49,999 nt of DNA from Terriglobia bacterium (GCA_032252755.1 JAVUPY010000002.1:1-49999), one strand, 5' to 3'. Positions 1 to 8,929 are shown, counted from the first letter of the stretch. Program-made: numbers and translations. The notes: a model not told the origin generated them from the sequence alone.

Positions 1-96
1 GCCGGTTCTGCCGCCGCAGACGACCCAATCTGTGAGGGAATTGCTAAGTATTGCTAAGTGCCGGCCGAGGGTGCGCGGCGTAAGTCCTAGAAAGAA

Positions 97-171
<75 letters not shown>

Positions 172-209
172 GTGAATGCGCCGAAGCGCCGTATTCAATT
201 TTCAAATTC

Positions 210-238
210 ATTGTAACGGGACTCGAACTCCGCGTCAA
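210..238 (-). promoter_or_regulatory. Promoter for tRNA-Asn
   Basis: Reading leftward there is TTGACG, a 17-base spacer and TACAAT. That is five of six matches to each sigma-70 hexamer with ideal spacing. The predicted start lies about 30 bases before the mature tRNA 5' end, as expected for a stable RNA promoter. Confidence 0.7.
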
Positions 239-333
239 AATTGAACGTCCCGAAGTCACGAATGAGCCCCGGCAAAATGCGCCGCTTCGCTCAAAAGAAA
301 ATGCCACAGCCAAGAGTGAGCACTCCAAAAGGA

Positions 334-357
334 GACGCCACCCGGAAGGGTGGCGTC
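334..357 (-). terminator. Hairpin terminator downstream of hppA
   Basis: A perfect 10-bp stem, GACGCCACCC with GGGTGGCGTC, closes a four-base loop. Leftward it is followed by TCCTTTTGG, a short T run. It lies about 100 bases beyond the hppA stop and before the separately promoted tRNA-Asn, so it most likely ends the hppA transcript. Confidence 0.7.
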
Positions 358-453
358 CGATAACCAGAAGCGAATCCTCAGAATCGAATCGTCTAGACCG
401 AAACATCAGATCGACTCCTCAGATTCAATCCCGAGGACCGCTTCAGTGACCGT

Positions 454-2901
454 TTACGACCGTGTCGCTGCTTTCTGAGACGTTTCCACGTGCGATCCGA
501 TCCGCATTCCGTAGAACGACTTTCGAACGAAGTACACGGAGACCAGGAAGAACACGATCGCCAGCACTTCGCCGAGCACCGCTCTCTGTGCGCTAAACGT
601 AACCGCCAGTTCCACAGCCAGCAATCCGAACAGGGTCGTGAACTTAATGACCGGGTTCATCGCCACCGAAGACGTGTCCTTGAAGGGATCGCCCACGGTA
701 TCGCCGACCACCGTTGCATCGTGCAGTGGCGTGCCTTTTTGCTTCAGTTCAACCTCCACGATCTTTTTCGCGTTATCCCAGGCACCGCCGGCGTTGGCCA
801 TGAAGATCGCCTGGTACAGGCCGAAGATCGCGATCGAGATCAGGTAGCCGATAAAGAAAAACGGTTCGACGAACGCGAATGCCAGGGTCGCGAAGAAGAC
901 TGCGAGGAAGATGTTGAACATGCCCTTCTGCGCGTACTGCGTGCAGATTTCAACCACCTTCTTACTGTCGGAGACCGAGGCCTTCTCGACGCCTTCGAGC
1001 TTGATATTCGCCTTGATGAATTCGACTGCACGATAAGCGCCGGTAGTAACGGCCTGCGTCGAAGCGCCCGTGAACCAGTAGATCATCGCGCCGCCTGAAA
1101 TCAAACCGAGGAGAAAGGGGGCATGCAAAAGCGAGAGGTTGCCAACCAGCTCCGGCCGCAACCCCTGCGTCAGCGCCATTATGATCGAGAAGGTCATCGT
1201 AGTGGCGCCGACTACCGCGGTTCCGATCAGCACCGGTTTTGCCGTCGCTTTGAAGGTGTTGCCAGCGCCATCGTTCTCTTCCAGCAAGTGCTTTGCGCGC
1301 TCGAAATTCACGTCCATGTTGAAATCCCTCTTCAACTCGCCCTGAATCCCGGGAATGTTCTCGATGAGCGACAATTCGTAGACTGACTGCGCGTTGTCCG
1401 TTACAGGGCCGTAGGAGTCCACCGCGATCGTCACCGGACCCATGCCGAGGAATCCGAACGCGACGAGGCCAAAGGCGAATACCGCGGGAGCGAGCATCAG
1501 GGGTGCCATAGATGGGCCCGTAGTGAAGTAATAGCCAATGCCCATCAGCGCGACCATCGAGAATCCCAGCCAGTAAGCCGAGAAGTTACCGGCAACGAAT
1601 CCCGACAGAATTCCCAGCGAGGCTCCGCCTTCCTGGGCTGATGTGACGACCTCTTTCACGTGGCTGGACTCGGTCGACGTAAACACCTTCACGAGTTCGG
1701 GAATAATTGCTCCCGCCAGCGTTCCGCACGAAATGATCGATGCCAGCTTCCACCACAACGTACCGTCACCAAGTGTTGGGATGATGAAGTATGACACGAT
1801 ATAGGTCAGGATGATGGAGATGATAGAAGTGACCCAGACCAGCGAAGTCAGTGGTGCTTCGAAGTTCATCTCATCCGAGTTGCCGTACTTCGCGTGGGCG
1901 AACACCCCGTTCAGGAAGTATGCGCCGGAGCTGGAAACCAGCATCATCACGCGCATGACGAAGATCCACACGAGCAACTGGACCTGCGTCTCGGGGTTTC
2001 TGACGGCCAACAGAATAAAGGTGATCAGCGCCACGCCGGTGACGCCGTAAGTTTCGAATCCGTCGGCGCTCGGGCCAACCGAGTCTCCCGCGTTGTCGCC
2101 GGTGCAGTCGGCGATCACGCCAGGATTACGTGCGTCGTCTTCCTTGATCTTGAAGACGATCTTCATCAGGTCGGATCCGATATCCGCGATCTTGGTGAAG
2201 ATGCCGCCTGCGATACGCAGTGCCGCTGCGCCCAGCGACTCGCCGATGGCGAACCCGATGAAGCACGGTCCCGCATACGATCCCGGCACGAAGAGCAGGA
2301 TGAACAGCATGATCAGGAGCTCGACCGAGATCAGTAACATACCGATGCTCATGCCGGCCTTCAGCGGAATGGCAGATATTGGATACGGCTTTCCCCGCAA
2401 GCCCGCGAACGCAGTGCGCGAATTCGCGAAGGTATTCACTCGAATGCCGAACCAGGCGACCCCGTAGCTGCCACCGATGCCAATCAAACTGAAAAGAAGA
2501 ATGATCGGCAGCGTGACTCCTACGGATTTTCCGGGCACCGGGGCCAGGTACCCGAAGTACAGGGCAATGATGACGGCGATAAACGCCCAGAGTACAAGAA
2601 TGAACTTGCCCTGCGTAATCAGGTAAGTCTTGCAGGTTTCGTAAATCAGTTCAGAGATGTCGCGCATGGAACGGTGAACCGGCAGGTTCTTGAGCTGCAT
2701 GTAGATCATCAAGCCAAACAGCATGCCGCCCAGGCAGAAGAGCAAGCCGATCATCAGCAGTGAATGGCCGTTCATGCCGAGGAAGTTAACTTTTGTCAGG
2801 TCAGGAAGCACCAGGTTGGCCTCGCCGCCACCGTGTTCCGGTTGCGCGTAAGCGAGTGTGGGGAGTAGCAGGCCAGTCAAGGCCGCCACAGTCTTCGACA
2901 T
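454..2901 (-). CDS. hppA: Membrane-bound proton-translocating pyrophosphatase
   Basis: The 815-aa polytopic inner-membrane protein hydrolyses cytoplasmic pyrophosphate and couples this to cation pumping. Family motifs are clear: DDARNPGVIADCTGDNAGDS around residues 255-274, and DSYGPVTDNAQSVYEL around 495-510, the acidic residues that bind Mg-pyrophosphate. Many hydrophobic helices run through the protein. Residue 551 is lysine in the motif GNTFKAT. In this family Lys at that position marks the potassium-independent, proton-pumping class, whereas Ala marks the potassium-dependent class. The N-terminus (residues 1-20) resembles a signal segment ending AYAQ. The gene stands alone with its own promoter, a long leader and a terminator. 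The usual length is about 670-800 aa, so this is a long member. Confidence 0.96.
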   Translation of the reverse strand: MSKTVAALTGLLLPTLAYAQPEHGGGEANLVLPDLTKVNFLGMNGHSLLMIGLLFCLGGMLFGLMIYMQLKNLPVHRSMRDISELIYETCKTYLITQGKFILVLWAFIAVIIALYFGYLAPVPGKSVGVTLPIILLFSLIGIGGSYGVAWFGIRVNTFANSRTAFAGLRGKPYPISAIPLKAGMSIGMLLISVELLIMLFILLFVPGSYAGPCFIGFAIGESLGAAALRIAGGIFTKIADIGSDLMKIVFKIKEDDARNPGVIADCTGDNAGDSVGPSADGFETYGVTGVALITFILLAVRNPETQVQLLVWIFVMRVMMLVSSSGAYFLNGVFAHAKYGNSDEMNFEAPLTSLVWVTSIISIILTYIVSYFIIPTLGDGTLWWKLASIISCGTLAGAIIPELVKVFTSTESSHVKEVVTSAQEGGASLGILSGFVAGNFSAYWLGFSMVALMGIGYYFTTGPSMAPLMLAPAVFAFGLVAFGFLGMGPVTIAVDSYGPVTDNAQSVYELSLIENIPGIQGELKRDFNMDVNFERAKHLLEENDGAGNTFKATAKPVLIGTAVVGATTMTFSIIMALTQGLRPELVGNLSLLHAPFLLGLISGGAMIYWFTGASTQAVTTGAYRAVEFIKANIKLEGVEKASVSDSKKVVEICTQYAQKGMFNIFLAVFFATLAFAFVEPFFFIGYLISIAIFGLYQAIFMANAGGAWDNAKKIVEVELKQKGTPLHDATVVGDTVGDPFKDTSSVAMNPVIKFTTLFGLLAVELAVTFSAQRAVLGEVLAIVFFLVSVYFVRKSFYGMRIGSHVETSQKAATRS

Positions 2902-3285
2902 ACGTTTCCTCCAGAGATCTGGTCTCGATTACGGGTTGGGGCGCATCAGTGAGCGGTCGGAGGCCCCGAGTCAGTCGTCTGATCCTTTCTCAAACGGTAC
3001 TCACCCGGCTGTGAGCTTCGTCACCGACCTGTCGTTCGGTCTGAGTGCCGGAACCCCGAACGCGCTTCCACTTCAAAACGATAGGATTGAAATTTGGCCG
3101 CGTATGGGAAATCAGCGCTTGAATATCCTAAGGCGCTGAGCCAAAAAGCGTTTCTTTATAACATGCTGCAAAAAACCGGGTCAAACACCAAACTGCACGC
3201 AGGCCGCTGGGTCAATGGCTTGGATTCTCGGGGAGGATCGACGCGCAACCCGGAAACCTTAAAAAACTCCGTCAGGCGCTGGCTT
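2902..3285. other. Intergenic region: long hppA leader
   Basis: No credible gene is present. The leftward promoter at 3155-3184 would give hppA an untranslated leader of about 245 nt. The leader contains several short GC-rich inverted segments, but I could not match them to a riboswitch class (fluoride crcB, ydaO, TPP, M-box, B12 and glycine were considered by eye). The remaining hundred bases separate this from the next gene's 3' end. Confidence 0.5.
3155..3184 (-). promoter_or_regulatory. Promoter for hppA
   Basis: Leftward reading gives TTGACC, an 18-base spacer and TATAAA: five of six matches at both boxes. The predicted start lies about 245 bases before the hppA ATG. Confidence 0.6.
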
Positions 3286-3651
3286 TCAGTTGCCTTTCAT
3301 CTTGGCGCGCACACTCTTTGAGAGCTTCTCGATCTGGTCACACTTGCGAATTACTTCCAATGACATAACATCTTGCCCTGACTTGTCGACGTATTGCTTT
3401 AATTCTGTCGCGAGTTCCAGTAACCTCTCAGAATCGCGCTTCAGGCTGTCATACCGGTCCCTCATCTGCTCCCTGGCCATGCGGTCGGCGATGTCCTTGG
3501 GGATAGGTTCCTCTTTCTGCCCCGGTACGCCAATCTGCCCCGGCTGCGGCTGCTGTGAGACAGGCGATTGCGCGAACATCGAAAGGGGTAAGTAGAAGAG
3601 AAAGAGAATCAGGATGCCGCCGAGAGCGCGACGAAGGTTAGCAGAGCCCAT
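3286..3651 (-). CDS. Small secreted coiled-coil protein, unknown function
   Basis: I do not recognise a named family. The 121-aa product has a signal peptide: a basic start followed by a hydrophobic run (LGGILILFLFYLPLSMFAQ) with probable cleavage after FAQ. Next comes a Pro/Gln-rich linker, then a charged helical region from about residue 50 to the C-terminus with heptad-like spacing (RDRYDSLKRDSERLLELATELKQYV). It is probably a periplasmic or envelope protein. It is transcribed away from mscS, with the two starts close together. Small helical secreted proteins of this kind recur in this window. Confidence 0.75.
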   Translation of the reverse strand: MGSANLRRALGGILILFLFYLPLSMFAQSPVSQQPQPGQIGVPGQKEEPIPKDIADRMAREQMRDRYDSLKRDSERLLELATELKQYVDKSGQDVMSLEVIRKCDQIEKLSKSVRAKMKGN

Positions 3652-3758
3652 GGGAATGCCTCTTGTTTCGTGTTTGGGAGATTATACTTCTGGCTTATCT
3701 GTCCCGCAGAATCCACAATCGTTCCGTTGCAGCTTGGTGCCATTTATACTTTCTCGAA

Positions 3759-4658
3759 ATGCTTGACCACCTGCTAGTAAGTTTCGGTCCTCCGGGCAAA
3801 TGGGTTCACCTGCTCGATCAGTACGGTGACGACCTGTTTGACTTTTTGCATACCAAAGCGCCGAAGATCCTCGGTGTACTCATCATCGCTGCCATCCTGC
3901 TGGTGCTTTTCCGGATCGTGCGGAATCGCCTTGTGCACTTCACTGAGCGCGCGGCTGTGGCCGGAATACGAGCGCAGCAGATTCGGACGCTTGCCAGCGT
4001 GATTTACAGCGTTGGCGTTTTCCTGGTGGCGTTTTTTGCGCTTATGGAGATCCTGCCGCTGTTCAACATCAATATCGGTCCGCTACTCGCCTCGGCCGGA
4101 GTCGCAGGTCTCGCCATCGGATTCGGTGCACAAACGCTGGTCAAGGATTTCATCACCGGATTTTTCTTTCTTATCGAGAACACCTTCGACGTTGGCGATG
4201 TGATCCGGACCGCCGGCGTTCAGGGAACCGTCGAGTCGCTCACTTTGCGGCGCACCATGCTTCGCGACGCTGACGGTACGGTTCATATGATTCCCAACAG
4301 CCAGATGACAATCGTCAGCAATCTCACCCGCGATTGGACGCAACTCACGATGCACGTCGCCGTCGATTACAAGGAGAACAGTGATCGCATTGTTGCGCTG
4401 TTGAAAGAGGTCGCCACCGAGGTCCGCAATGACCCCAATTACGCCGATGCCATCGTGGCGGATCCTGACGTACCGGGGATCGATCGCGTGAGCGGCGATA
4501 CTGTCGACTATCTGCTGCTGGTAAAGACGCGTCCGGGGCAACAGTACGCAGTCGCGCGCGAACTGCGGCGAAAGATCAAGGATTGCTTCGAGCAGCATGG
4601 AATCAAGCCGGCAGGTCCCAACCGTTTTTACGTAGTTGGCGACCCCGCGCACTCGTAG
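3759..4658 (+). CDS. MscS-family mechanosensitive ion channel
   Basis: Small-conductance mechanosensitive channel of the inner membrane that releases solutes when membrane tension rises. The 299-aa protein has N-terminal helices, including KILGVLIIAAILLVLFRIV. The pore-lining helix follows, rich in Gly/Ala (GPLLASAGVAGLAIGFGAQT), then the conserved continuation LVKDFITGFFFLIENTFDVGD. The cytoplasmic beta domain contains the family run MIPNSQM. An upstream TTG in frame at 3663 would add 32 residues, but a -10-like TATACT at 3683-3688 lies inside that extension, so I chose the ATG at 3759 although its ribosome site is weak. The gene converges with the PEP-mutase-like gene and ends 18 bases from it. 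Confidence 0.92.
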   Translation: MLDHLLVSFGPPGKWVHLLDQYGDDLFDFLHTKAPKILGVLIIAAILLVLFRIVRNRLVHFTERAAVAGIRAQQIRTLASVIYSVGVFLVAFFALMEILPLFNINIGPLLASAGVAGLAIGFGAQTLVKDFITGFFFLIENTFDVGDVIRTAGVQGTVESLTLRRTMLRDADGTVHMIPNSQMTIVSNLTRDWTQLTMHVAVDYKENSDRIVALLKEVATEVRNDPNYADAIVADPDVPGIDRVSGDTVDYLLLVKTRPGQQYAVARELRRKIKDCFEQHGIKPAGPNRFYVVGDPAHS

Positions 4659-4676
4659 TGCGACGGCCGCGCGAAC

Positions 4677-5531
4677 TCATGCTGCCCGGTTTCCCAGCGC
4701 CTGCGAAAACATCGCATTCAGGTCGGCGTATTTCGTGGCATCGTCGGCGAAATTGAAGGTGCCGTGCTCGATCATCTCGTGAGCGCCCCGTAGAAACGCG
4801 CCAAGGGCTGCTCGCGACAGTGCGCTGCCCACGCTGATTCGCTTTACGCCAATTTCCGAGAGTTCCGCCAGGCTCAGTTGAACACCCTGCAAGCCCATAA
4901 TGACGTTCAACGGTCGATCCACCGAGCGCACAACGGTCGCAATGTCCTCCCTGGTTCTTAACCCAGGCGCGAACACGACGTCCGCTCCAGCCTCCTGGAA
5001 CGCCTGCAGGCGGACGATAGTGTCGCGCAGATCCGGGCGGCCGACGATGTAGTTCTCCGCTCGCGCCGTCAGAGTGAACGGGAAGGGAAGTGCATGCGCT
5101 GTCTCGGCCGCGGCTCGAACGCGATCAACAGCCAATTGCAGTTCGTAGGGCTCTCCGCCGCGTCCAAGCGGAACGTCCTCAATGGAGCAGCCAGCAAGGC
5201 CCGCAGCGGCAGCCATTCGAATCGTTTCTCCAACCTTGGTGGGATCGTCGACGTAAAGATTCTCGAGATCGGCGCTCACCGGCAGACTCGTCGCGGCGAC
5301 AATCTCCGCCGCATGTGTAATCATCTCGTCCCGGCTGAGTGCGCCATCTGGTTTCCCAACCGAAAAGGCATATCCCGCGCTTGTCGTAGCGAGCGCTTCA
5401 AACCCCAGCGACTCGAGCAGCTTCGCCGTTCCTATGTCCCATGGATTTGGAATGATGAATGCGTGATCCTGCTGGTGTAATTCACGAAAGCGCTTTCCTT
5501 TTTCTGCTTGCGTCCGCTGCTGATTTGGCAT
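4677..5531 (-). CDS. Isocitrate lyase/PEP mutase superfamily protein
   Basis: The 284-aa protein matches the PEP-mutase-like branch of the isocitrate lyase superfamily, TIM barrels that cleave or form C-C or C-P bonds next to a 2-oxo acid. Characteristic segments are FIIPNPWDIGTAKLLESLGF near the N-terminus, TTSAGYAFSVGKPDG, the metal-site region SADLENLY, and GADVVFAPGLR. The isocitrate lyase catalytic signature KKCGH is absent, so it is not isocitrate lyase. Substrate cannot be assigned; oxaloacetate decarboxylase or carboxyvinyl-carboxyphosphonate-type activities are possible. It is divergent from the DUF1203 gene. Confidence 0.88.
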   Translation of the reverse strand: MPNQQRTQAEKGKRFRELHQQDHAFIIPNPWDIGTAKLLESLGFEALATTSAGYAFSVGKPDGALSRDEMITHAAEIVAATSLPVSADLENLYVDDPTKVGETIRMAAAAGLAGCSIEDVPLGRGGEPYELQLAVDRVRAAAETAHALPFPFTLTARAENYIVGRPDLRDTIVRLQAFQEAGADVVFAPGLRTREDIATVVRSVDRPLNVIMGLQGVQLSLAELSEIGVKRISVGSALSRAALGAFLRGAHEMIEHGTFNFADDATKYADLNAMFSQALGNRAA

Positions 5532-5686
5532 GGTCCGAACCCCTCAAGCATGGATGCGATGCGCCAATCAAAGATTCCGAAAGATAGCCTAGCCGGGAGA
5601 TTCGAATTACCCGCAAGAAGCGGATATCGAAGATGCTCGAAACCGACGAAGATGGTCTCGTTAATTATGCGTGAGGAGATCTGTCC

Positions 5687-6154
5687 GTGAGCAATTACAG
5701 AATTATCGCGATTCCACCCAAAGTTGCCGACAAAGTGCGCGCTACCGGGAAGGCTCCGGGCTACGGGCATCCCGCCCATGTGGAGATCGCGACCGGATAT
5801 GGTCCCTGCCGCCTCTGTCTGCAGACTTTTCGCATCGGAGAAGAGAGCAGAATCCTCTTCACATACGATCCGTTCTTCGGGATTGAAGCTATTCCTCTGC
5901 CCGGCCCTGTCTTCATTCACGCCCACAGATGTGAGCGCTATCCGGAGCACGGTGGCTATCCGAAAGAGATGATGGCCCATGCCGCGGTTCTCAATGCATA
6001 TGCGAGAGGTCAGAACCTCGTGGCGCGAGTAATCGTCGATGCAAATGACGGGCACGAAGCAAAGGTTAGAGAGGTTCTGAATAGGAGTGACGTCGATTAC
6101 ATCGAAGTGCGCGATCGCGAAGCCGGCTGCTTCGACTTCCGCGTCGAACGCTGA
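5687..6154 (+). CDS. DUF1203 family protein
   Basis: The 155-aa soluble protein has the layout I associate with DUF1203: a CRLCLQTF segment, a middle block ILFTYDPFFG, then GPVFIHAHRCERY, and a C-terminal half ending EAGCFDFRVER. Function is not established for the family. The Cys and His residues might bind metal, but that is inference. The GTG start is supported by GAGGAG at 5673-5678, eight bases upstream. The gene's stop lies one base from the stop of the TonB-receptor remnant on the other strand. Confidence 0.8.
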   Translation: MSNYRIIAIPPKVADKVRATGKAPGYGHPAHVEIATGYGPCRLCLQTFRIGEESRILFTYDPFFGIEAIPLPGPVFIHAHRCERYPEHGGYPKEMMAHAAVLNAYARGQNLVARVIVDANDGHEAKVREVLNRSDVDYIEVRDREAGCFDFRVER

Positions 6155-6155
6155 C

Positions 6156-6401
6156 CTAGTTGCCGCCCAGGGTGAATCGAAATCCCACGCGCGCAAGTAT
6201 CGGCGGACCGATGGTGATCACCCGAGTTCGGCCAAGTTCGTATCGGCGGTCGAGCAGGTTCTAAGCTGCCGCGAACACTTCCAAGTTGTGTCGGATCGTC
6301 GAGACGTATGCATTCGCCACGAAATATCCGCCAGGAAGGAACTGGTTGCGATCATCGTCGTACTGACGTCCCTGGCCCCAAGCTACTGTTCGAACATTGG
6401 A
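6156..6401 (-). pseudogene. TonB-dependent receptor C-terminal remnant
   Basis: Leftward translation gives about 80 residues typical of the last strands of a TonB-dependent outer-membrane receptor barrel: GQGRQYDDDRNQFLPGGYF, then a strand, then NLLDRRYELGRTRVITIGPP, ending GFRFTLGGN and stop. An in-frame TAG at 6261-6263 sits where intact relatives have the Glu of the AENL(L/F)DRRYE motif. Nothing of the plug domain or the rest of the barrel is present. The upstream end runs into the 3' end of the neighbouring DUF6982-like gene in another frame. It is therefore a decayed, truncated gene end. The frame stays open on both sides of the TAG. Confidence 0.7.
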
Positions 6402-6859
6402 ACCTGGCGCAAGTCCTCTTCCGTGGGGCGACGCCTTGTCCGGCTACCGATGACGGCCAGCACCGTCATCTCAGCCAGAGCCGTACGTGGAATGAAAATT
6501 CTCTGCGTGTTCGCGCGCGTATCCGGAGGATTGAGAAAGAAGCCTTCTGCCGTGATCTGTGTCAGGTCATTCGGCATCAGCCCTTCGAGAGTCTCGTTGT
6601 CGCGAAACCGAACACGCACCCACAGACCCTCGGTCCGGGGACGGCTCGTGAATGTTTTTCGCGCCAGGGTTTCCGAATCCCCGAACTCCCGGACAAAATA
6701 GACCCCTTTAATGTCTCGCAGCTCGATGCTCACGACGTTGCCCGCCGTGTTCAACATCTCCAACTTGCCGTCATTCACGAAAGCGCCAGCCGCCACAAAC
6801 CCGTTCACCGAGTCGCGGTCCATTTTCCGCACGACCACTTTCTTATGTGTTGAAGGCAT
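6383..6859 (-). CDS. Conserved hypothetical protein, DUF6982-like
   Basis: I cannot assign a function. The 158-aa soluble protein starts MPSTHKKVVVRKMDRDSVNGFV and contains GLWVRVRFRDNETLEGLM and NTQRIFIPRTALAEMTVLAVIG. It resembles a small beta-rich family seen in Acidobacteriota that I believe is catalogued as DUF6982; the name is from memory. The ATG at 6859 is preferred over one 18 codons upstream because the extension (GKGGKIRRRPQRS) is not conserved-looking and a GGAG lies 11 bases before it. Its last codons overlap the TonB-receptor remnant. Confidence 0.75.
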   Translation of the reverse strand: MPSTHKKVVVRKMDRDSVNGFVAAGAFVNDGKLEMLNTAGNVVSIELRDIKGVYFVREFGDSETLARKTFTSRPRTEGLWVRVRFRDNETLEGLMPNDLTQITAEGFFLNPPDTRANTQRIFIPRTALAEMTVLAVIGSRTRRRPTEEDLRQVPMFEQ

Positions 6860-7249
6860 TGACGGCAGGCTCCGTTGGGGTCTCCTTCTAATTTTGCCAC
6901 CTTTTCCGGGCATTGGGTGCAGCGAACTCTGCTGCAGTAACCAATCGGTAATCGGTCTGCGTTATCTCAATGCCCCAGATCTGCCGCGATTCGCAGATGC
7001 CGTTTTTTTCTGGACCACCCACCAGCGACAATCGCGGTTTTTCTCAGAACTTTCTTTTCTTTATCAATGAAAGGCTTTATTATGCGTGGGTTGCAGGCTC
7101 GACTGCACCGAGAGTAGTGCGAAAGGTACTTTCCTTGTCCTGTGTGATTACTTATAAGTAAACATCAACGGAGCCAGCCTGGTTTTCCATACTTTTCGCA
7201 CCGAAGATGTAAACAATTGATCATAAGGCACTTAGAAGGCTAGCAAAGA
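6860..7249. other. Intergenic region between divergent genes
   Basis: About 390 bases carry the promoters of two divergent genes. A T-rich stretch at 7030-7085 and an AT-rich patch near 7150-7160 (TTATAA) stand out, but no pair of promoter boxes has acceptable spacing. A short hairpin (GCAGC with GCTGC, near 6920-6936) has no T tract. No gene is seen. Confidence 0.4.
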
Positions 7250-8908
7250 ATGGCCGATTACATTTACACGATGGAAACCCGGCTCACACCGGACCAGATG
7301 CGTGGTGTGAACCTGATTCAAGACCTCGCCCTCAGCCACCAGATGAACGTTTACCTCACAGGTGGCACCATCCGAGACATTCTCACTGGCTTTCCCATTC
7401 ACGACATTGACATCACGCTACAGGGAAACCCACATAAGTTACAGAAAGACTTGGAGAAAGCTGGAGCTACGGTATCCTGGGCCGATGAGGATCTGAAGGT
7501 CTTATATCTCGTCCTTCCGGGCAACGTCCGAGCCGAAATCAACATGGCCCGGCAGGAAATCTATGATAAGCCGGGCAGGGCCCCCGAGGTCCACCCTTCC
7601 GCCATCAACGACGACCTCCGCCGCCGCGACTTCACCGTGAATGCCATGGGACTCTCTCTGAATCCCGGCTCCCGCGGCCTGCTTCTCGACCCTTTCAATG
7701 GACTCGCCGACATCGAACTGAAGCTCATTCGGATCCTGCACAACTACTCCTTCCTCGAGGAGCCCTCGCGCCTCATCCGCGCTACCCGCTTTGCCGCCCG
7801 CTTCCACTGGCAGCTTGAGGAACGTACCCAGGCCCGCTACGACGCCGCCCGGGAAGGCGACTACATCCAGTACGTGAACAAGGACAAGCTTGGGTACGAA
7901 ACCGAGCAACTTGCATACGAGGAAGACCCGCTCCACATCATTCGCATGCTTGAGAAGGACGGTTGGCTCAAGGTCCTCCATCCGCACTGGTCCACTGCAA
8001 AGATGGACACGGCTGATCTCGCCCGGCTCCAGAAATCGCGCGAGCAGATGATCAATGTCGGCATGACCGTCGATGCCGCTCCGGCCGTCCTCTATTTCCT
8101 TAGCCGCCGTATGGGCGACAAGGAAATCGGCGAGATACAGCGTATGATCCCGCGCAAGGACCTGGTCAATCAGTGGAAGCACATCGAAGATGGCGCAAAG
8201 GATCTCGCGAAACGCCTCACCGGGAAAGAAGCGGCGACGCCGTCACGTACCTGGGAGCTGCTCTCGCATGCCAGCCCTGAGGCCATCCTGTTCCTCGAAC
8301 TGACAACGAAACAACAGGCCGTCGAACAGAAGATCGACAACTTCTTTGGCAAGTGGCGCCAGGTTCGCGAAAAACTACCCGTCCCGGAAATGGCTGAATT
8401 GCTCATCACCCCGGAGCACAAGGACTGGGAGAAACTCAACCATGAAATTTTCCTGGGCATGCTGGACGGGAAAATGCGCTCTCACACCGAGTTGATCAAG
8501 TTCCTCAAGCCATTTGCTCCGCCGCCGCCCCCGCCGCCGCCCCCGCCGTCGGCCAAACGCGGACGTGGCGCAAAGGCGGCCGCCGCAGCTGGCGCTACCG
8601 CTGCTGCCCAACCGGCGAAACGTGGCCGCAAGCCAAAAGAAGCTCCCGGCCCTGTCGCTGCAGCGCCCGAATCGCCAAAGCACGAGGCGAAGCCCTCGGC
8701 GAAAGCCGAACCAAAACCCGCTGCCAAGACCGAGCCAAAAGCGGCTGCCAAGGCTGAGCTAAAGCACGCTGCCAAGCCTGCAGCAAAAGCTCCGGCGAAG
8801 CCCGCCCAACACGCTCCGAAATCGGCCGCGAAACCCGCAAAGAAGCCAGCGCCCAAGCCGGCAAAGAAACCCGCGAAACCGGCAAAGAAGGCCGCAAAGA
8901 AAAAGTAG
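7250..8908 (+). CDS. CCA-adding-type nucleotidyltransferase with H1-like tail
   Basis: Class II polymerase-beta-type nucleotidyltransferase of the tRNA CCA-adding/poly(A) polymerase family. The head domain has GGTIRD (residues 38-43), the two metal-binding aspartates in HDIDIT (52 and 54), and RRRDFTVNAM. It continues into the RNA-binding helical region (EEPSRLIRATRFAARF). From residue 424 there are ten consecutive prolines and then about 119 residues of Ala/Lys/Pro repeats (PAKKPAPKPAKKPAKPAKK), like eukaryotic histone H1 tails and bacterial H1-like proteins. The tail is probably disordered and could bind RNA or DNA; that is inference. The start follows a weak ribosome site. Whether it adds CCA or A tails cannot be told from sequence alone. 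tRNA-Asn and tRNA-Ala here already encode CCA, which would fit a repair role. Confidence 0.88.
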   Translation: MADYIYTMETRLTPDQMRGVNLIQDLALSHQMNVYLTGGTIRDILTGFPIHDIDITLQGNPHKLQKDLEKAGATVSWADEDLKVLYLVLPGNVRAEINMARQEIYDKPGRAPEVHPSAINDDLRRRDFTVNAMGLSLNPGSRGLLLDPFNGLADIELKLIRILHNYSFLEEPSRLIRATRFAARFHWQLEERTQARYDAAREGDYIQYVNKDKLGYETEQLAYEEDPLHIIRMLEKDGWLKVLHPHWSTAKMDTADLARLQKSREQMINVGMTVDAAPAVLYFLSRRMGDKEIGEIQRMIPRKDLVNQWKHIEDGAKDLAKRLTGKEAATPSRTWELLSHASPEAILFLELTTKQQAVEQKIDNFFGKWRQVREKLPVPEMAELLITPEHKDWEKLNHEIFLGMLDGKMRSHTELIKFLKPFAPPPPPPPPPPSAKRGRGAKAAAAAGATAAAQPAKRGRKPKEAPGPVAAAPESPKHEAKPSAKAEPKPAAKTEPKAAAKAELKHAAKPAAKAPAKPAQHAPKSAAKPAKKPAPKPAKKPAKPAKKAAKKK

Positions 8909-8929
8909 GGAAGCGTCAGAAATCAAAGA

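Noticed and set aside
41-60. A 10-bp tandem duplication (TTGCTAAGTA then TTGCTAAGTG)
   Set aside because: Only two units at the window edge with no associated feature; too little to interpret.
210-240. A T-arm-like sequence (GAGTTCGAGTCCCG) upstream of tRNA-Asn, as if a second tRNA
   Set aside because: The stem bases do not pair, no acceptor stem or anticodon arm is present, and the stretch is the spacer of a good promoter.
5432-6196. A 254-codon minus-strand frame opposite the DUF1203 gene
   Set aside because: It overlaps both the DUF1203 gene and the start of the PEP-mutase-like gene, has no ribosome site or domain, and the opposite strand has a clear family match.
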